A DNA stretch of 64,000 nt from Streptomyces umbrinus (GCF_030817415.1 NZ_JAUSZI010000002.1:8804001-8868000), one strand, 5' to 3'. Positions 9,061-18,691 are shown, counted from the first letter of the stretch. Notes: generated by a model from the sequence alone, not told the origin. Translations and numbers: made by a program.

Positions 9061-10048
9061 ACTGCGTCGACTGGGCGGGCAGATCCGCCACGACCTCCGG
9101 CCGTTCCCGCAGCGCCAGCAGGACGCGGAGCGTGGCGATCCACACCAGGCAGGAGCCGAACATGTGGAGGCCGACCAGGACCTCCGGAAGATCGGTGAAG
9201 TACTGGACGTACCCGATGCCGCCCTGGGCGAGGAGCACCAGGAAGAGGTCCCGGGTGCGGTGCAGGGGCCCCTTGGGCGCGTCGACGGCCCTCAGGACGA
9301 ACCACAGGGCGAAGGTCATCGTCACCACGATCCAGGCCAGCACGGCATGCAGCTTGGTGACGTTCTCCCAGTTCAGCGGGATGCGCTCGACCTCGCTTGA
9401 GTCGCCCGCGTGCGGGCCCGCGCCGGTGACGACCGTACCCACCGCGATCAGCAGGACGGTGACGGCGACGAGGATCCACGCCATCTGCTGCACCGGCTTG
9501 CCGACCAGCGGGCGCGGGGCGTCGTCGCCCTCGCGGGTGCGCTGCCACATCACCGTGGCGACGGCGATCAGGGCGGTGGAGAGCAGGAAGTGGGCGGCCA
9601 CCGTGTACGGGTTGAGGCCCACCAGGACGACGACGCCGCCGAGGACCGCGTTGCCCATGACGACCCAGAACTGCGCCCAGCCGAGCCGCGTGAGGCTGCG
9701 CCGGTAGGGCTTCTGCGAGCGCGCGGCGATGATCGCCCAGCCGACCGCGGCACACAGGACGTACGTCAGCATGCGGTTGCCGAACTCGATCACACCGTGC
9801 ACGCCCATCGCGCTCGTGGTGGTGAGCGAGTCGTCGGTGCACTTGGGCCAGGTCGGGCAGCCGAGACCCGAGCCGGTCAGCCGGACCGCGCCTCCGGTCA
9901 CCACGATCAGTACCGCCATGACGAGCGCGGCGAGGGCGGCGCGCTGGACCGTCCTGGGCGACGGAGTCCAGCGTTCGGCGATGAAGGCGAGCGGGTTGCG
10001 CACGGCTTGGGCGGCATCGGCTCGGGTCACGTTCGGCACGGGCTCCAT
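9041..10048 (-). CDS. ctaA: Heme A synthase
   Basis: This membrane enzyme oxidises the C8 methyl of heme O to heme A for cytochrome c oxidase. The 335-residue product has eight predicted membrane helices and the loop GLGCPTWPKC with the paired cysteines typical of actinobacterial and Bacillus CtaA (residues about 50-60). Heme-ligand histidines occur in AMGVHGVIEFGNR, AAHFLL, TKLHAVLAW and GLHMFGS. I chose ATG 10048 (MEPVPNVTRADA); no strong ribosome site is visible and GTG at 10039 is an alternative with GGAG upstream. It works with ctaB at 5354-6313. Confidence 0.93.
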   Translation of the reverse strand: MEPVPNVTRADAAQAVRNPLAFIAERWTPSPRTVQRAALAALVMAVLIVVTGGAVRLTGSGLGCPTWPKCTDDSLTTTSAMGVHGVIEFGNRMLTYVLCAAVGWAIIAARSQKPYRRSLTRLGWAQFWVVMGNAVLGGVVVLVGLNPYTVAAHFLLSTALIAVATVMWQRTREGDDAPRPLVGKPVQQMAWILVAVTVLLIAVGTVVTGAGPHAGDSSEVERIPLNWENVTKLHAVLAWIVVTMTFALWFVLRAVDAPKGPLHRTRDLFLVLLAQGGIGYVQYFTDLPEVLVGLHMFGSCLVWIATLRVLLALRERPEVVADLPAQSTQSSLTRA

Positions 10049-10115
10049 CGTAGGGGGCCGCTTGTGCACGCTTTCACGAGCCCCCTCCCCTCGCCGGTCC
10101 GGTGTCATCGTCCGA

Positions 10116-10916
10116 TCACGCCCAGCGGAAGAACTTCCCGGCGGCCGCGAGGCCCACGACCGCCCATACGGCGAGGATCCCGAGGTTCCCCCACGGCATC
10201 CCGGCCCCGTGCTGGAGCACGTCCCGCAGGCCCTCCGACAGGGCCGAGATCGGCAGCAGTCCGAGCAGGTCCTGGGCCGTGTCCGGGAACTTGTCCAGCG
10301 GGACGACGACCCCGCCGCCCACGAGCAGCAGCAGGAAGACCAGGTTCGCGGCGGCCAGCGTGGCCTCCGCCTTCAGCGTGCCCGCCATCAGCAGACCGAG
10401 GCCAGAGAACGCCGCCGTGCCCAGGACCAGGAGGAGCAGCACGGCGAGCGGGTTGCCCTCAGGCGACCAGCCGAGCGCCAGGGCGATCACCGTCACGAGG
10501 AGCACCTGGAGGACCTCGGTGACCAGGACGGAGAGGGTCTTGGCCGTCATCAGCCCCCAGCGGGGCAGCGGCGAGGCGGCGAGCCGCTTCAGCACCCCGT
10601 ACCGCCGCTCGAAGCCCGTGGCGATCGCCTGACCCGTGAACGCCGTCGACATCACGGCGAGCGCGAGAATGCCGGGCGTGAGGAAGTCGACCGCCTTTCC
10701 CTCGCCCGTGTCGACGATGTCCACCGCGCTGAACAGCACCAGCAGCAGTGTCGGGATGATCACCGTCAGGAGCAGCTGCTCGCCGTTGCGCAGCAGCATC
10801 TTCGTCTCCAGCGCCGCCTGCGTCGCGATCATGCGGGGGAGCGGGGCGGCTCCCGGCCTCGGCGCGTACGTGCCCGTGCCCTCGCCCGTGGTCCGGGCGT
10901 CCGTTCCCGCGGTCAT
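10116..10916 (-). CDS. ABC-2 type transporter permease
   Basis: The 266-residue protein has about six membrane helices and the ABC-2 permease pattern, including ATGFERRYGVLKRLAASPL near residue 105, a hallmark of DrrB/NodJ-like exporter subunits. An N-terminal Pro/Gly-rich cytosolic tail of about 30 residues precedes the first helix. It overlaps the upstream ATPase gene by four bases, so the two form a two-gene exporter. The substrate is not evident; the position next to ctaA is conserved in streptomycetes and may point to a membrane or heme-related role, which is inference. Confidence 0.88.
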   Translation of the reverse strand: MTAGTDARTTGEGTGTYAPRPGAAPLPRMIATQAALETKMLLRNGEQLLLTVIIPTLLLVLFSAVDIVDTGEGKAVDFLTPGILALAVMSTAFTGQAIATGFERRYGVLKRLAASPLPRWGLMTAKTLSVLVTEVLQVLLVTVIALALGWSPEGNPLAVLLLLVLGTAAFSGLGLLMAGTLKAEATLAAANLVFLLLLVGGGVVVPLDKFPDTAQDLLGLLPISALSEGLRDVLQHGAGMPWGNLGILAVWAVVGLAAAGKFFRWA

Positions 10917-11836
10917 CCGCGCAGCTCCTTACCGGTGAGCTCCAAGAAGACGTCCTCCAGGGTGTGCCGTTCCACCGAGATCTTCTCCGGCATCACCCCG
11001 TGCTGGGCGCACCAGGTGGTGACGGTCGCGAGGAGCTGCGGGTCGACCTTGCCGCCCACGCGGTACGAGCCCGGCGTCAGCTCGGCCGCCGTGCAGTCCG
11101 CCGGGAGGGCCTTGAGGAGGGAGGCCACGTCGAGGCCGGGGCGGCCGGAGAAGCGCAGGGTGTTCTCGGCGCCGCCGCGGCACAGCTCCTCGGGGGTGCC
11201 CTTCGCCATGACCCGGCCCGCGTCGATGATCGCCACGTCGTCGGCGAGCTGCTCGGCCTCGTCCATGTAGTGCGTGGTGAGGATGACCGAGACACCGTCG
11301 GCGCGCAGATCGCGTACGAGATCCCAGGTGGCCCGGCGGGCCTGCGGGTCGAGACCCGCGGTCGGCTCGTCCAGGAAGACCAGTTCGGGGCGGCCGACCA
11401 CGGCCATGGCGAGCGCGAGGCGCTGCTGCTGGCCGCCGGAGAGTCGCCGGTACGTCGTGCGGCCGCAGCTGCCGAGGCCCAGGCGCTCCATGAGCGCGTC
11501 CACGTCCAGCGGGTGCGCGTGCAGCCTGGCCACGTGGCGGAGCATCTCGTCGGCGCGGGCGCCGGAGTAGACACCGCCGGACTGGAGCATCACGCCGATG
11601 CGGGGGCGCAGCGCGGAGGCCTCGCGCACCGGGTCGAGGCCCAGCACCCGGACCGTTCCGGAGTCCGGCCTGCGGTACCCCTCGCAGGTCTCGACGGTGG
11701 TCGTCTTGCCGGCGCCGTTGGGCCCGAGGACGGCGGTGATGCCCGCCCGGGCCACCAGATCCAGGCCGTCCACCGCGGTTTTCCTGCCGTACCGCTTCAC
11801 CAGGCCGTCGACCTGGACGACGGTCTCACTTCGCAT
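10913..11836 (-). CDS. ABC transporter ATP-binding protein (ABC-2 exporter, DrrA type)
   Basis: The 307-residue ATPase has Walker A GPNGAGKTT near residue 37, the Q-loop MLQSGGVYSG, ABC signature RLSGGQQQRLALA, Walker B ELVFLDEPTAGLD and the switch histidine in VILTTHYMDEAEQL. The long C-terminal tail after residue 220 matches DrrA-like exporters. I chose ATG 11836 (MRSETVVQVDGLVK) with GAGG seven bases upstream; GTG 11848 is in frame. The 14-mer CTCACTTCGCATG(R) is repeated at 11824 and 11844, duplicating the start region. Confidence 0.92.
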   Translation of the reverse strand: MRSETVVQVDGLVKRYGRKTAVDGLDLVARAGITAVLGPNGAGKTTTVETCEGYRRPDSGTVRVLGLDPVREASALRPRIGVMLQSGGVYSGARADEMLRHVARLHAHPLDVDALMERLGLGSCGRTTYRRLSGGQQQRLALAMAVVGRPELVFLDEPTAGLDPQARRATWDLVRDLRADGVSVILTTHYMDEAEQLADDVAIIDAGRVMAKGTPEELCRGGAENTLRFSGRPGLDVASLLKALPADCTAAELTPGSYRVGGKVDPQLLATVTTWCAQHGVMPEKISVERHTLEDVFLELTGKELRG

Positions 11837-11904
11837 GGGCGGCCTCACTTCGCATGAGCGCCAAGTCTAGGGACGGCCGAGCGGGGCACAGAGGGCGGGT
11901 CGAG

Positions 11905-12744
11905 TCACGAGCGGCGTGAGGCGGGCGCGTCGTCGGTGACCCACTCCTCGCGCGAACGGTGTGTCTCCAGCCACCGCTCCGCGTACGCCACCGCGTCGGC
12001 CACGGGGAACAGCCGGGTGTCGGCCGCGCCCACCAGCCCCCGTACGACGGTACGGTCCCGTTCGAAGTCGGCGCCCAGTTCGTCGAACCGCTCCGAGCTG
12101 ATCGAGACCTCCGTCACGACCTCCCAGCGGGAACCTTCGGGCGTACGGACCGGCCTCCCCACCTCGACACGCGGGGACGGGATCCGGTATTCGGCGAGGT
12201 GGAAGCCGGTGCAGGAGTCGTAGCCCGCGCCGAGCAGCAGGACGCGGGCGTCCATGGTCTCCAGGCGGGCCAGCGGGCTGTGCTCGCCGAGGCGGCAGTC
12301 CGGGGCGTGATCCTCGACGATCTTCGCCGCGCGCGGTCCGATCGCCGCGAACGAGGTCTGCGGGTGCGCGCTGCGCAGGGCGCCCGGCCAGGTGCGTACG
12401 GTCTCCGGGATCACGCCCACCCCTCGTGTGGGCGTGATGAGCGGGTCGTACCCCGGCATCGTGGCGCGGATCGTCTCCCACCAGGCCTCGGGGACGGGCG
12501 GGCTGGTCCACAGGGCCGGGTCGGAGAGGCCGCCGGACTGGGTGGGGACCACGAGTGTGCCGTCCGGACCGAGCGCGTCGAGCAGTGCTTCGACGACTGC
12601 GACCGCGCCGCCGTTGACCCATCCGAGGGAGCGGAGCGACGAGTGCGCGAGGAGGGTCTCGCCGGGGCGTACACCGAGCGCGCGCAGGTCCGCCGCGAGG
12701 GTGGCTCGGGTGACGAGAGGGCCGGTCGGAGGGGGTGTCGGCAT
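11905..12744 (-). CDS. AAC(3)-family N-acetyltransferase
   Basis: The 279-residue protein matches the antibiotic N-acetyltransferase (AAC(3)) fold: [20 protein letters not shown] near residue 28, [15 protein letters not shown] near 60, the active-site region [13 protein letters not shown] near 102, [10 protein letters not shown] near 125 and [15 protein letters not shown] near 170. Such enzymes transfer acetyl from acetyl-CoA to 3-amino groups of aminoglycosides; many chromosomal streptomycete members have other or unknown substrates, so resistance is not claimed. The gene is divergent from sufR, and an iron box lies in the shared region. Confidence 0.85.
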   Translation of the reverse strand: MPTPPPTGPLVTRATLAADLRALGVRPGETLLAHSSLRSLGWVNGGAVAVVEALLDALGPDGTLVVPTQSGGLSDPALWTSPPVPEAWWETIRATMPGYDPLITPTRGVGVIPETVRTWPGALRSAHPQTSFAAIGPRAAKIVEDHAPDCRLGEHSPLARLETMDARVLLLGAGYDSCTGFHLAEYRIPSPRVEVGRPVRTPEGSRWEVVTEVSISSERFDELGADFERDRTVVRGLVGAADTRLFPVADAVAYAERWLETHRSREEWVTDDAPASRRS

Positions 12745-12814
12745 GGTTCGGGAGTCTCCCCGACAACCCTGCCCCCTGCCACCGAATTGATCGATCAAAG
12801 ATCATTCCCGCAGG

Positions 12815-12833
12815 TCAGGTTAGGTTTACCTAA
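12815..12833. promoter_or_regulatory. Iron box (DmdR/IdeR-type operator)
   Basis: TCAGGTTAGGTTTACCTAA matches the DtxR-family consensus TTAGGTTAGGCTAACCTAA at 16 of 19 positions, including the palindromic core TTAGGTTTACCTAA. It lies 72-90 bases upstream of the sufR start and about 71 bases upstream of the AAC(3)-like start. It could repress the divergent gene or act from an upstream position on the suf promoter. Confidence 0.75.
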
Positions 12834-12868
12834 GTGACGCACCGCACCCCTGGTGGCGTGGACGCGGC

Positions 12869-12905
12869 TTGTCAGTCTCTGAGGAATTACGCAACAATGG
12901 CGTTG
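12869..12905 (+). promoter_or_regulatory. suf operon promoter with SufR-type operator; apparently leaderless
   Basis: TTGTCA at 12869-12874 and AACAAT at 12893-12898 are separated by 18 bases and place a transcription start about seven bases on, at the G of GTG 12905. CAACAATGGCGTTG at 12892-12905 fits the CAAC-N6-GTTG palindrome that I recall as the SufR operator of Streptomyces avermitilis. It covers the -10 box and the start point. There is no ribosome site at a useful distance from GTG 12905. Confidence 0.7.
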
Positions 12906-13636
12906 TGAAAAACGTTGGCGAGGCCCCGCAGGAGGAACTCGCGACCGGTGAGCGCTCCACGCGCAACCGCGTCGCGCGGTCCATCCTGGACCACGGCCCG
13001 TCGACCGTGACCGACCTCGCGGGGCGGCTGGGCCTCACCCAGGCCGCCGTGCGACGACACCTCGACGCGCTCGTCTCCGACGACGTCGTGGAGGCCCGCG
13101 AGCAGCGGGTCTACGGCGCTCGTACGCGCGGGCGGCCCGCCAAGGTGTTCGCCCTGACCGACTGCGGCCGGGACGCCTTCGACCAGTCCTACGACAAGCT
13201 CGCCGCCGACGCCCTGCGCTGGATCGCGGAGCGCGAGGGCGGGGACGAGGCCGTCGTGGCCTTCGCCCGCGCCCGGATGGCGGCCCAGGCCGACACGTAC
13301 CGCAAGGCCGTCGAGGCCGCCGCCCCCGAAAAGCGTGCCGAAGCCCTGGCCAAGGCCCTGAGCGGGGACGGGTACGCTGCTACGGCGCGCAGCGCACCGG
13401 TCGGCGAGCAGCTCTGCCAGCATCACTGCCCGGTCGCCCATGTCGCCGAACAGTTCCCGCAACTCTGCGAGGCGGAGACAGAGATCTTCTCCCAGCTGCT
13501 CGGCACACATGTCCAGCGGCTGGCCACCATCGCCCACGGCGACGGTGTCTGCACCACGTTCATCCCAAAGATTTCCAAGAACGATTTTCACGGCCATGAC
13601 GCATCTGCAAGTACCGCCGGGAGGAACCCCGCATGA
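12905..13636 (+). CDS. sufR: SufR, Fe-S cluster-sensing repressor of the suf operon
   Basis: The 243-residue regulator has an N-terminal winged helix-turn-helix ([20 protein letters not shown], residues about 37-56) with a wing [13 protein letters not shown]. The C-terminal domain carries four cysteines, Cys171-x3-Cys175-x12-Cys188-x27-Cys216, in the context [19 protein letters not shown], the ligand pattern of SufR repressors. With a bound cluster it represses suf; loss of the cluster derepresses. The start GTG 12905 (VKNVGEA) was chosen because the operator and -10 box occupy the bases before it. Its last codon overlaps sufB as ATGA. Confidence 0.93.
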   Translation: MKNVGEAPQEELATGERSTRNRVARSILDHGPSTVTDLAGRLGLTQAAVRRHLDALVSDDVVEAREQRVYGARTRGRPAKVFALTDCGRDAFDQSYDKLAADALRWIAEREGGDEAVVAFARARMAAQADTYRKAVEAAAPEKRAEALAKALSGDGYAATARSAPVGEQLCQHHCPVAHVAEQFPQLCEAETEIFSQLLGTHVQRLATIAHGDGVCTTFIPKISKNDFHGHDASASTAGRNPA

Positions 13637-15057
13637 CGCTCCCCATTGAGGAGACTGCCCACCCCGAGCTCGAGGGTCTGGGTACGTACGAATACGGCTG
13701 GGCCGACTCCGACGTGGCCGGTGCCTCTGCCAAGCGCGGCATCAACGAGGACGTCGTCCGGGACATCTCCGCGAAGAAGAGCGAGCCGGAGTGGATGACC
13801 AAGCTCCGTCTCAAGGGCCTGCGCCTGTTCGACAAGAAGCCCATGCCGAACTGGGGCTCCGACCTCTCGGGCATCGACTTCGACAACATCAAGTACTTCG
13901 TGCGCTCCACGGAGAAGCAGGCGCAGTCCTGGGAGGACCTGCCCGAGGACATCAAGAGCACGTACGACAAGCTCGGCATCCCCGAGGCGGAGAAGCAGCG
14001 CCTCGTCGCCGGTGTCGCGGCCCAGTACGAGTCCGAGGTCGTCTACCACCAGATCAACGAGGAGCTTGAGGCGCAGGGTGTCATCTTCATGGACACCGAC
14101 ACGGCGCTGAAGGAGCACCCGGAGCTCTTCAAGGAGTACTTCGGCACCGTCATCCCGGTCGGCGACAACAAGTTCGCGTCGCTGAACTCCGCGGTGTGGT
14201 CCGGCGGCTCCTTCATCTACGTGCCGAAGGGCGTGCACGTCGAGATCCCGCTCCAGGCCTACTTCCGTATCAACACGGAGAACATGGGCCAGTTCGAGCG
14301 GACCCTGATCATCGTCGACGAGGGTGCCTACGTGCACTACGTCGAGGGCTGCACGGCCCCGATCTACAAGTCGGACTCGCTGCACTCCGCGGTCGTCGAG
14401 ATCATCGTGAAGAAGGGCGGCCGCTGCCGCTACACGACCATCCAGAACTGGTCGAACAACGTCTACAACCTGGTCACCAAGCGCGCCGTGGCCTACGAGG
14501 GCGCGACCATGGAGTGGGTCGACGGCAACATCGGCTCCAAGGTCACCATGAAGTACCCGGCCGTCTACCTGATGGGCGAGCACGCCAAGGGCGAGACCCT
14601 GTCCATCGCCTTCGCGGGCGAGGGCCAGCACCAGGACGCCGGCTCCAAGATGGTCCACATGGCGCCGAACACCTCCTCCAACATCGTCTCGAAGTCCGTG
14701 GCGCGCGGTGGCGGCCGTACGTCCTACCGCGGTCTCGTCGAGATCGGCGAGGGCGCCCACGGCTCCAAGTCGAACGTGCTCTGTGACGCGCTGCTCGTCG
14801 ACACCATCTCCCGCTCCGACACGTACCCGTACGTGGACGTCCGCGAGGACGACGTGTCCATGGGCCACGAGGCCACCGTCTCCAAGGTCAGCGACGACCA
14901 GCTCTTCTACCTGATGAGCCGGGGCATGACCGAGTTCGAGGCGATGGCGATGATCGTGCGCGGCTTCGTCGAGCCCATCGCGAAGGAGCTCCCCATGGAG
15001 TACGCCCTTGAGCTCAACCGGCTGATCGAGCTGCAGATGGAAGGCGCGGTCGGCTGA
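13633..15057 (+). CDS. sufB: Fe-S cluster assembly scaffold SufB
   Basis: SufB is the scaffold subunit of the SufBCD complex on which iron-sulfur clusters are built in the cytoplasm. The 474-residue product shows the family blocks [25 protein letters not shown] (with the invariant cysteine), [17 protein letters not shown], the [11 protein letters not shown] segment and the C-terminal [21 protein letters not shown] shared with SufD. There is no intein. It overlaps sufR by four bases and lies 80 bases before sufD. Confidence 0.97.
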   Translation: MTLPIEETAHPELEGLGTYEYGWADSDVAGASAKRGINEDVVRDISAKKSEPEWMTKLRLKGLRLFDKKPMPNWGSDLSGIDFDNIKYFVRSTEKQAQSWEDLPEDIKSTYDKLGIPEAEKQRLVAGVAAQYESEVVYHQINEELEAQGVIFMDTDTALKEHPELFKEYFGTVIPVGDNKFASLNSAVWSGGSFIYVPKGVHVEIPLQAYFRINTENMGQFERTLIIVDEGAYVHYVEGCTAPIYKSDSLHSAVVEIIVKKGGRCRYTTIQNWSNNVYNLVTKRAVAYEGATMEWVDGNIGSKVTMKYPAVYLMGEHAKGETLSIAFAGEGQHQDAGSKMVHMAPNTSSNIVSKSVARGGGRTSYRGLVEIGEGAHGSKSNVLCDALLVDTISRSDTYPYVDVREDDVSMGHEATVSKVSDDQLFYLMSRGMTEFEAMAMIVRGFVEPIAKELPMEYALELNRLIELQMEGAVG

Positions 15058-15137
15058 CGCACCCGCGTTCAGGCAGCAGGCGGCGCGTCTTCCGGGCGAG
15101 CCGAGGATCGTAATAGAAAGCGAGCACTACGACAGCC

Positions 15138-16322
15138 ATGGCTGAGGCTCAGAACTCCACGGTGGGGTCCTCCACCACCGCCGGATCGATCGCGGTGGCC
15201 GCCGAGTCGACCGTCGCCACGCGCATGAGCGCGCCCCCGTCCTTCGACGTGGCGGACTTCCCGGTCCCCCACGGCCGCGAGGAGGAGTGGCGGTTCACCC
15301 CGCTGGAGCGCCTGCGCGGGCTGCACGACGGCACCGCGGTCGCGACCGGCGTCGGCGTGAAGGTCGCCATCGACGCGCCCGAGGGCGTCACGGTCGAGAC
15401 CGTCGGCCGTGACGACGCCCGGCTCGGCAGGGCGGGCACCCCGGTGGACCGCGTCGCCGCCCAGGCGTACTCGGCCTTCGAGCAGGCCGGCGTGATCACC
15501 GTCCCCAAGGAGACGGTCCTCACCGAGCCGATCCGCATCGCCGTGCACGGCGAGGGCGGCGTCGCCTACGGCCACCAGGTCGTGGAGCTCGAAGCCTTCG
15601 CCGAGGCCGTCGTCGTCATCGACCACACCGGTGACGCCGTGCTCGCCGCCAACGTCGACTACGTCCTCGGTGACGGCGCCAAGCTGACCGTCGTCTCCGT
15701 CCAGGACTGGGACGACAAGGCCGTCCACGTCGGCCAGCACAACGCGCTGATCGGCCGGGACGCCACCTTCAAGTCCTTCGTGGTCACCTTCGGCGGCGAC
15801 CTCGTACGCCTCCACCCGCGGGTCGCCTACGCCGGCACCGGCGGCGAGGCCGAGCTCTTCGGCCTGTACTTCACGGACGCCGGCCAGCACCAGGAGCACC
15901 GCCTCCTGGTCGACCACAACGCCCCGCACTGCAAGTCGAACGTCGCCTACAAGGGAGCGCTCCAGGGCGACGGTGCCCACGCGGTGTGGATCGGCGACGT
16001 CCTCATCGAGGCCACGGCCGAGGGCACGGACACCTACGAGATGAACCGGAACCTGGTTCTGACCGACGGCGCCCGTGTCGACTCCGTGCCGAACCTGGAG
16101 ATCGAGACCGGCGAGATCGTCGGCGCCGGACACGCCTCGGCGACCGGCCGCTTCGACGACGAGCAGCTCTTCTACCTGATGGCCCGCGGCATCCCGGCCG
16201 ACGAGGCCCGCCGTCTGGTGGTCCGCGGCTTCTTCGCCGAGCTGGTCCAGCAGATCCGCGTCGCCGACATCCAGGAGCGCCTTCTCGCCAGGATCGACGA
16301 GGAGCTGGAGGCGTCGCTCTGA
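15138..16322 (+). CDS. sufD: Fe-S cluster assembly protein SufD
   Basis: SufD is the paralogous partner of SufB and is needed for iron entry into the SufBCD complex. The 394-residue product has the beta-helix core with GRDATFKSFVVTFGGDLVR, QHQEHRLLVDHNAPHCKSNV and the SufBD C-terminal LFYLMARGIPADEARRLVVRG. The start ATG 15138 has only a weak upstream site; ATG 15225 (MSAPPSFDVADFP) is a shorter alternative, but the preceding residues look coding. The stop codon overlaps the start of the Rieske gene by one base. Confidence 0.95.
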   Translation: MAEAQNSTVGSSTTAGSIAVAAESTVATRMSAPPSFDVADFPVPHGREEEWRFTPLERLRGLHDGTAVATGVGVKVAIDAPEGVTVETVGRDDARLGRAGTPVDRVAAQAYSAFEQAGVITVPKETVLTEPIRIAVHGEGGVAYGHQVVELEAFAEAVVVIDHTGDAVLAANVDYVLGDGAKLTVVSVQDWDDKAVHVGQHNALIGRDATFKSFVVTFGGDLVRLHPRVAYAGTGGEAELFGLYFTDAGQHQEHRLLVDHNAPHCKSNVAYKGALQGDGAHAVWIGDVLIEATAEGTDTYEMNRNLVLTDGARVDSVPNLEIETGEIVGAGHASATGRFDDEQLFYLMARGIPADEARRLVVRGFFAELVQQIRVADIQERLLARIDEELEASL

Positions 16323-16651
16323 TGACTGCCTCGTCGACGTTCGTACGCGCCTGTGGGCTGGGCGAGCTGGAGGACGACACCCCCAAGAGGGTGGAGCTCG
16401 ACGGCACGCCGGTCTCGGTCGTGAAGACCGAGGGGGAGGTGTTCGCGATCAACGACATCTGCTCGCACGCGAACGTCTCGCTCTCCGAGGGCGAGGTGGA
16501 GGACTGTCAGATCGAGTGCTGGCTGCACGGCTCCGCGTTCGACCTCCGCACCGGCAAACCGTCCGGCCTGCCCGCGACGCGCCCCGTCCCCGTATACCCC
16601 GTAAAGATCGAAGGGGACGACGTGCTCGTCTCCCTCACCCAGGAGTCCTGA
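16322..16651 (+). CDS. Rieske-type [2Fe-2S] ferredoxin of the suf operon
   Basis: The 109-residue protein is a single Rieske domain with ligands Cys47-x-His49 (CSH) and Cys66-x2-His69 (CWLH), in the non-heme-dioxygenase-type ferredoxin spacing. It has no signal peptide or membrane anchor, so it is cytoplasmic. It is embedded between sufD and sufC, as in other actinobacteria, and probably carries electrons for cluster assembly or transfer; that role is inferred from position. The start ATG shares one base with the sufD stop. Confidence 0.92.
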   Translation: MTASSTFVRACGLGELEDDTPKRVELDGTPVSVVKTEGEVFAINDICSHANVSLSEGEVEDCQIECWLHGSAFDLRTGKPSGLPATRPVPVYPVKIEGDDVLVSLTQES

Positions 16652-16658
16652 GGAACCC

Positions 16659-17423
16659 ATGGCAACGCTTGAAATCCACGACCTGCACGTCACCGTCGAG
16701 GCCGACAACGCCACGAAGGAGATCCTCAAGGGCGTCGACCTCACCGTGAAGCAGGGCGAGACGCACGCCATCATGGGCCCGAACGGCTCCGGCAAGTCGA
16801 CGCTCGCCTACTCGCTCGCGGGTCACCCCAAGTACACGATCACCAGCGGCACCGTCACCCTCGACGGCGAGGACGTCCTGGAGATGTCCGTCGACGAGCG
16901 CGCCCGCGCCGGCCTGTTCCTCGCGATGCAGTACCCGGTCGAGGTCCCCGGCGTCTCGGTCTCCAACTTCCTCCGTACCTCCGCCACCGCGATCCGCGGC
17001 GAGGCCCCCAAGCTGCGCACCTGGGTGAAGGAGGTCAAGGGGGCCATGGAGCGCCTCAACATGGACCCGGCCTTCGCCGAGCGCAACGTGAACGAGGGCT
17101 TCTCCGGCGGCGAGAAGAAGCGCCACGAGATCCTTCAGCTGGAGCTCCTCAAGCCGAGGATCGCGATCCTCGACGAGACCGACTCCGGCCTGGACGTCGA
17201 CGCCCTGCGTGTCGTCTCCGAGGGCGTGAACCGGGTCCGCGAGTCCGGCGAGGTCGGCACCCTGCTGATCACGCACTACACGCGCATCCTGCGCTACATC
17301 AAGCCCGACTTCGTGCACGTGTTCGCGAACGGCCGCATCGCCGAGTCCGGCGGCGCGGAGCTCGCCGACCAGCTCGAGGCCGAGGGCTACGACAAGTACG
17401 TGAAGGGTGGCGTATCAGCGTGA
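16659..17423 (+). CDS. sufC: Fe-S assembly ATPase SufC
   Basis: SufC is the ABC-type ATPase of the SufBCD complex. The 254-residue product has Walker A GPNGSGKST near residue 37, the SufC-specific signature GFSGGEKKRHEI near 149, Walker B PRIAILDETDSGLD and the switch region LLITHYTRILRYIKPD. GAGGAACCC lies directly before ATG 16659. Its stop overlaps the GTG start of sufS. Confidence 0.97.
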   Translation: MATLEIHDLHVTVEADNATKEILKGVDLTVKQGETHAIMGPNGSGKSTLAYSLAGHPKYTITSGTVTLDGEDVLEMSVDERARAGLFLAMQYPVEVPGVSVSNFLRTSATAIRGEAPKLRTWVKEVKGAMERLNMDPAFAERNVNEGFSGGEKKRHEILQLELLKPRIAILDETDSGLDVDALRVVSEGVNRVRESGEVGTLLITHYTRILRYIKPDFVHVFANGRIAESGGAELADQLEAEGYDKYVKGGVSA

Positions 17424-18676
17424 CGCAGCTGCCGGGCCTCCTCGACACCGAGGCGATCCGCAAGGACTTCCCCATCCTGGACCGCACGGTCCACGACGGT
17501 CAGAAGCTCGTGTACCTGGACAACGCGGCGACCTCGCAGAAGCCGCGCCAGGTACTGGACGCCCTGAACGAGTACTACGAGCGCTACAACGCCAACGTCC
17601 ACCGCGGTGTGCATGTGCTCGCGGAGGAGGCCACGGCGCTGTACGAGGGCTCGCGCGACAAGGTCGCCGCGTTCATCAACGCGCCGAGCCGCGACGAGGT
17701 GATCTTCACGAAGAACGCCTCCGAGTCGCTCAACCTCGTGGCCAACATGCTCGGCTGGGCCGACGAGCCCTACCGCGTGGACCACGAGACCGAGATCGTC
17801 ATCACGGAGATGGAGCACCACTCCAACATCGTGCCGTGGCAGCTGCTGGCGCAGCGCACGGGCGCGAAGCTGAAGTGGTTCGGCCTGACCGACGACGGCC
17901 GGCTCGACCTGTCCAACATCGACGAGATCATCACCGAGAAGACGAAGATCGTCTCCTTCGTGCTGGTGTCGAACATCCTGGGCACGGTCAACCCGGTCGA
18001 GGCGATAGTGCGCCGTGCGCAGGAGGTCGGCGCGCTGGTCTGCATCGACGCCTCGCAGGCCGCCCCGCACATGCCGATGGACGTACAGGCCCTGCAGGCC
18101 GACTTCGTGGCCTTCACCGGCCACAAGATGTGCGGCCCGACCGGCATCGGCGTCCTCTGGGGCCGTCAGGAGCTTCTGGAGGACCTGCCTCCGTTCCTCG
18201 GCGGCGGTGAGATGATCGAGACGGTGTCGATGCACTCGTCGACGTACGCTCCCGCCCCGCACAAGTTCGAGGCGGGCACCCCGCCGATCGCGCAGGCGGT
18301 CGGGCTGGGCGCGGCGATCGACTACCTGAGCGCCATCGGCATGGACAAGATCCTCGCCCATGAGCACGCGCTCACCGAGTACGCGGTGAAGAGGCTCGGC
18401 GAGGTGCCGGACCTGCGGATCATCGGCCCGACGACGGCCGAGGACCGCGGCGCGGCGATCTCGTTCACGCTGGGTGACATTCACCCGCACGACGTGGGCC
18501 AGGTTCTCGACGAGCAGGGCATCGCGGTGCGCGTGGGTCACCACTGCGCACGGCCCGTCTGCCTGCGGTACGGAATTCCTGCGACCACACGAGCGTCGTT
18601 CTATCTGTACTCCACGCCGACCGAGATCGACGCTCTGGTCGACGGCCTGGAGCACGTACGGAACTTCTTCGGCTGA
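17420..18676 (+). CDS. sufS: Cysteine desulfurase SufS
   Basis: SufS is a PLP enzyme that takes sulfur from cysteine as an enzyme-bound persulfide for cluster assembly. The PLP lysine is Lys236 in FTGHKMCGPTG and the catalytic cysteine is Cys376 in RVGHHCARPVC, the group II (SufS) type with a short active-site loop. The protein is 418 residues, normal length. The GTG start overlaps the sufC stop (GTGA). The next gene, sufU, provides the usual sulfur acceptor. Confidence 0.97.
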   Translation: MTQLPGLLDTEAIRKDFPILDRTVHDGQKLVYLDNAATSQKPRQVLDALNEYYERYNANVHRGVHVLAEEATALYEGSRDKVAAFINAPSRDEVIFTKNASESLNLVANMLGWADEPYRVDHETEIVITEMEHHSNIVPWQLLAQRTGAKLKWFGLTDDGRLDLSNIDEIITEKTKIVSFVLVSNILGTVNPVEAIVRRAQEVGALVCIDASQAAPHMPMDVQALQADFVAFTGHKMCGPTGIGVLWGRQELLEDLPPFLGGGEMIETVSMHSSTYAPAPHKFEAGTPPIAQAVGLGAAIDYLSAIGMDKILAHEHALTEYAVKRLGEVPDLRIIGPTTAEDRGAAISFTLGDIHPHDVGQVLDEQGIAVRVGHHCARPVCLRYGIPATTRASFYLYSTPTEIDALVDGLEHVRNFFG

Positions 18677-18691
18677 GGAGCTGGCTGAGTC

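Noticed and set aside
11905..12744. Aminoglycoside resistance determinant.
   Set aside because: The fold is AAC(3), but many chromosomal relatives in Streptomyces do not confer resistance, and there is no antibiotic cluster here. Only the family is claimed.
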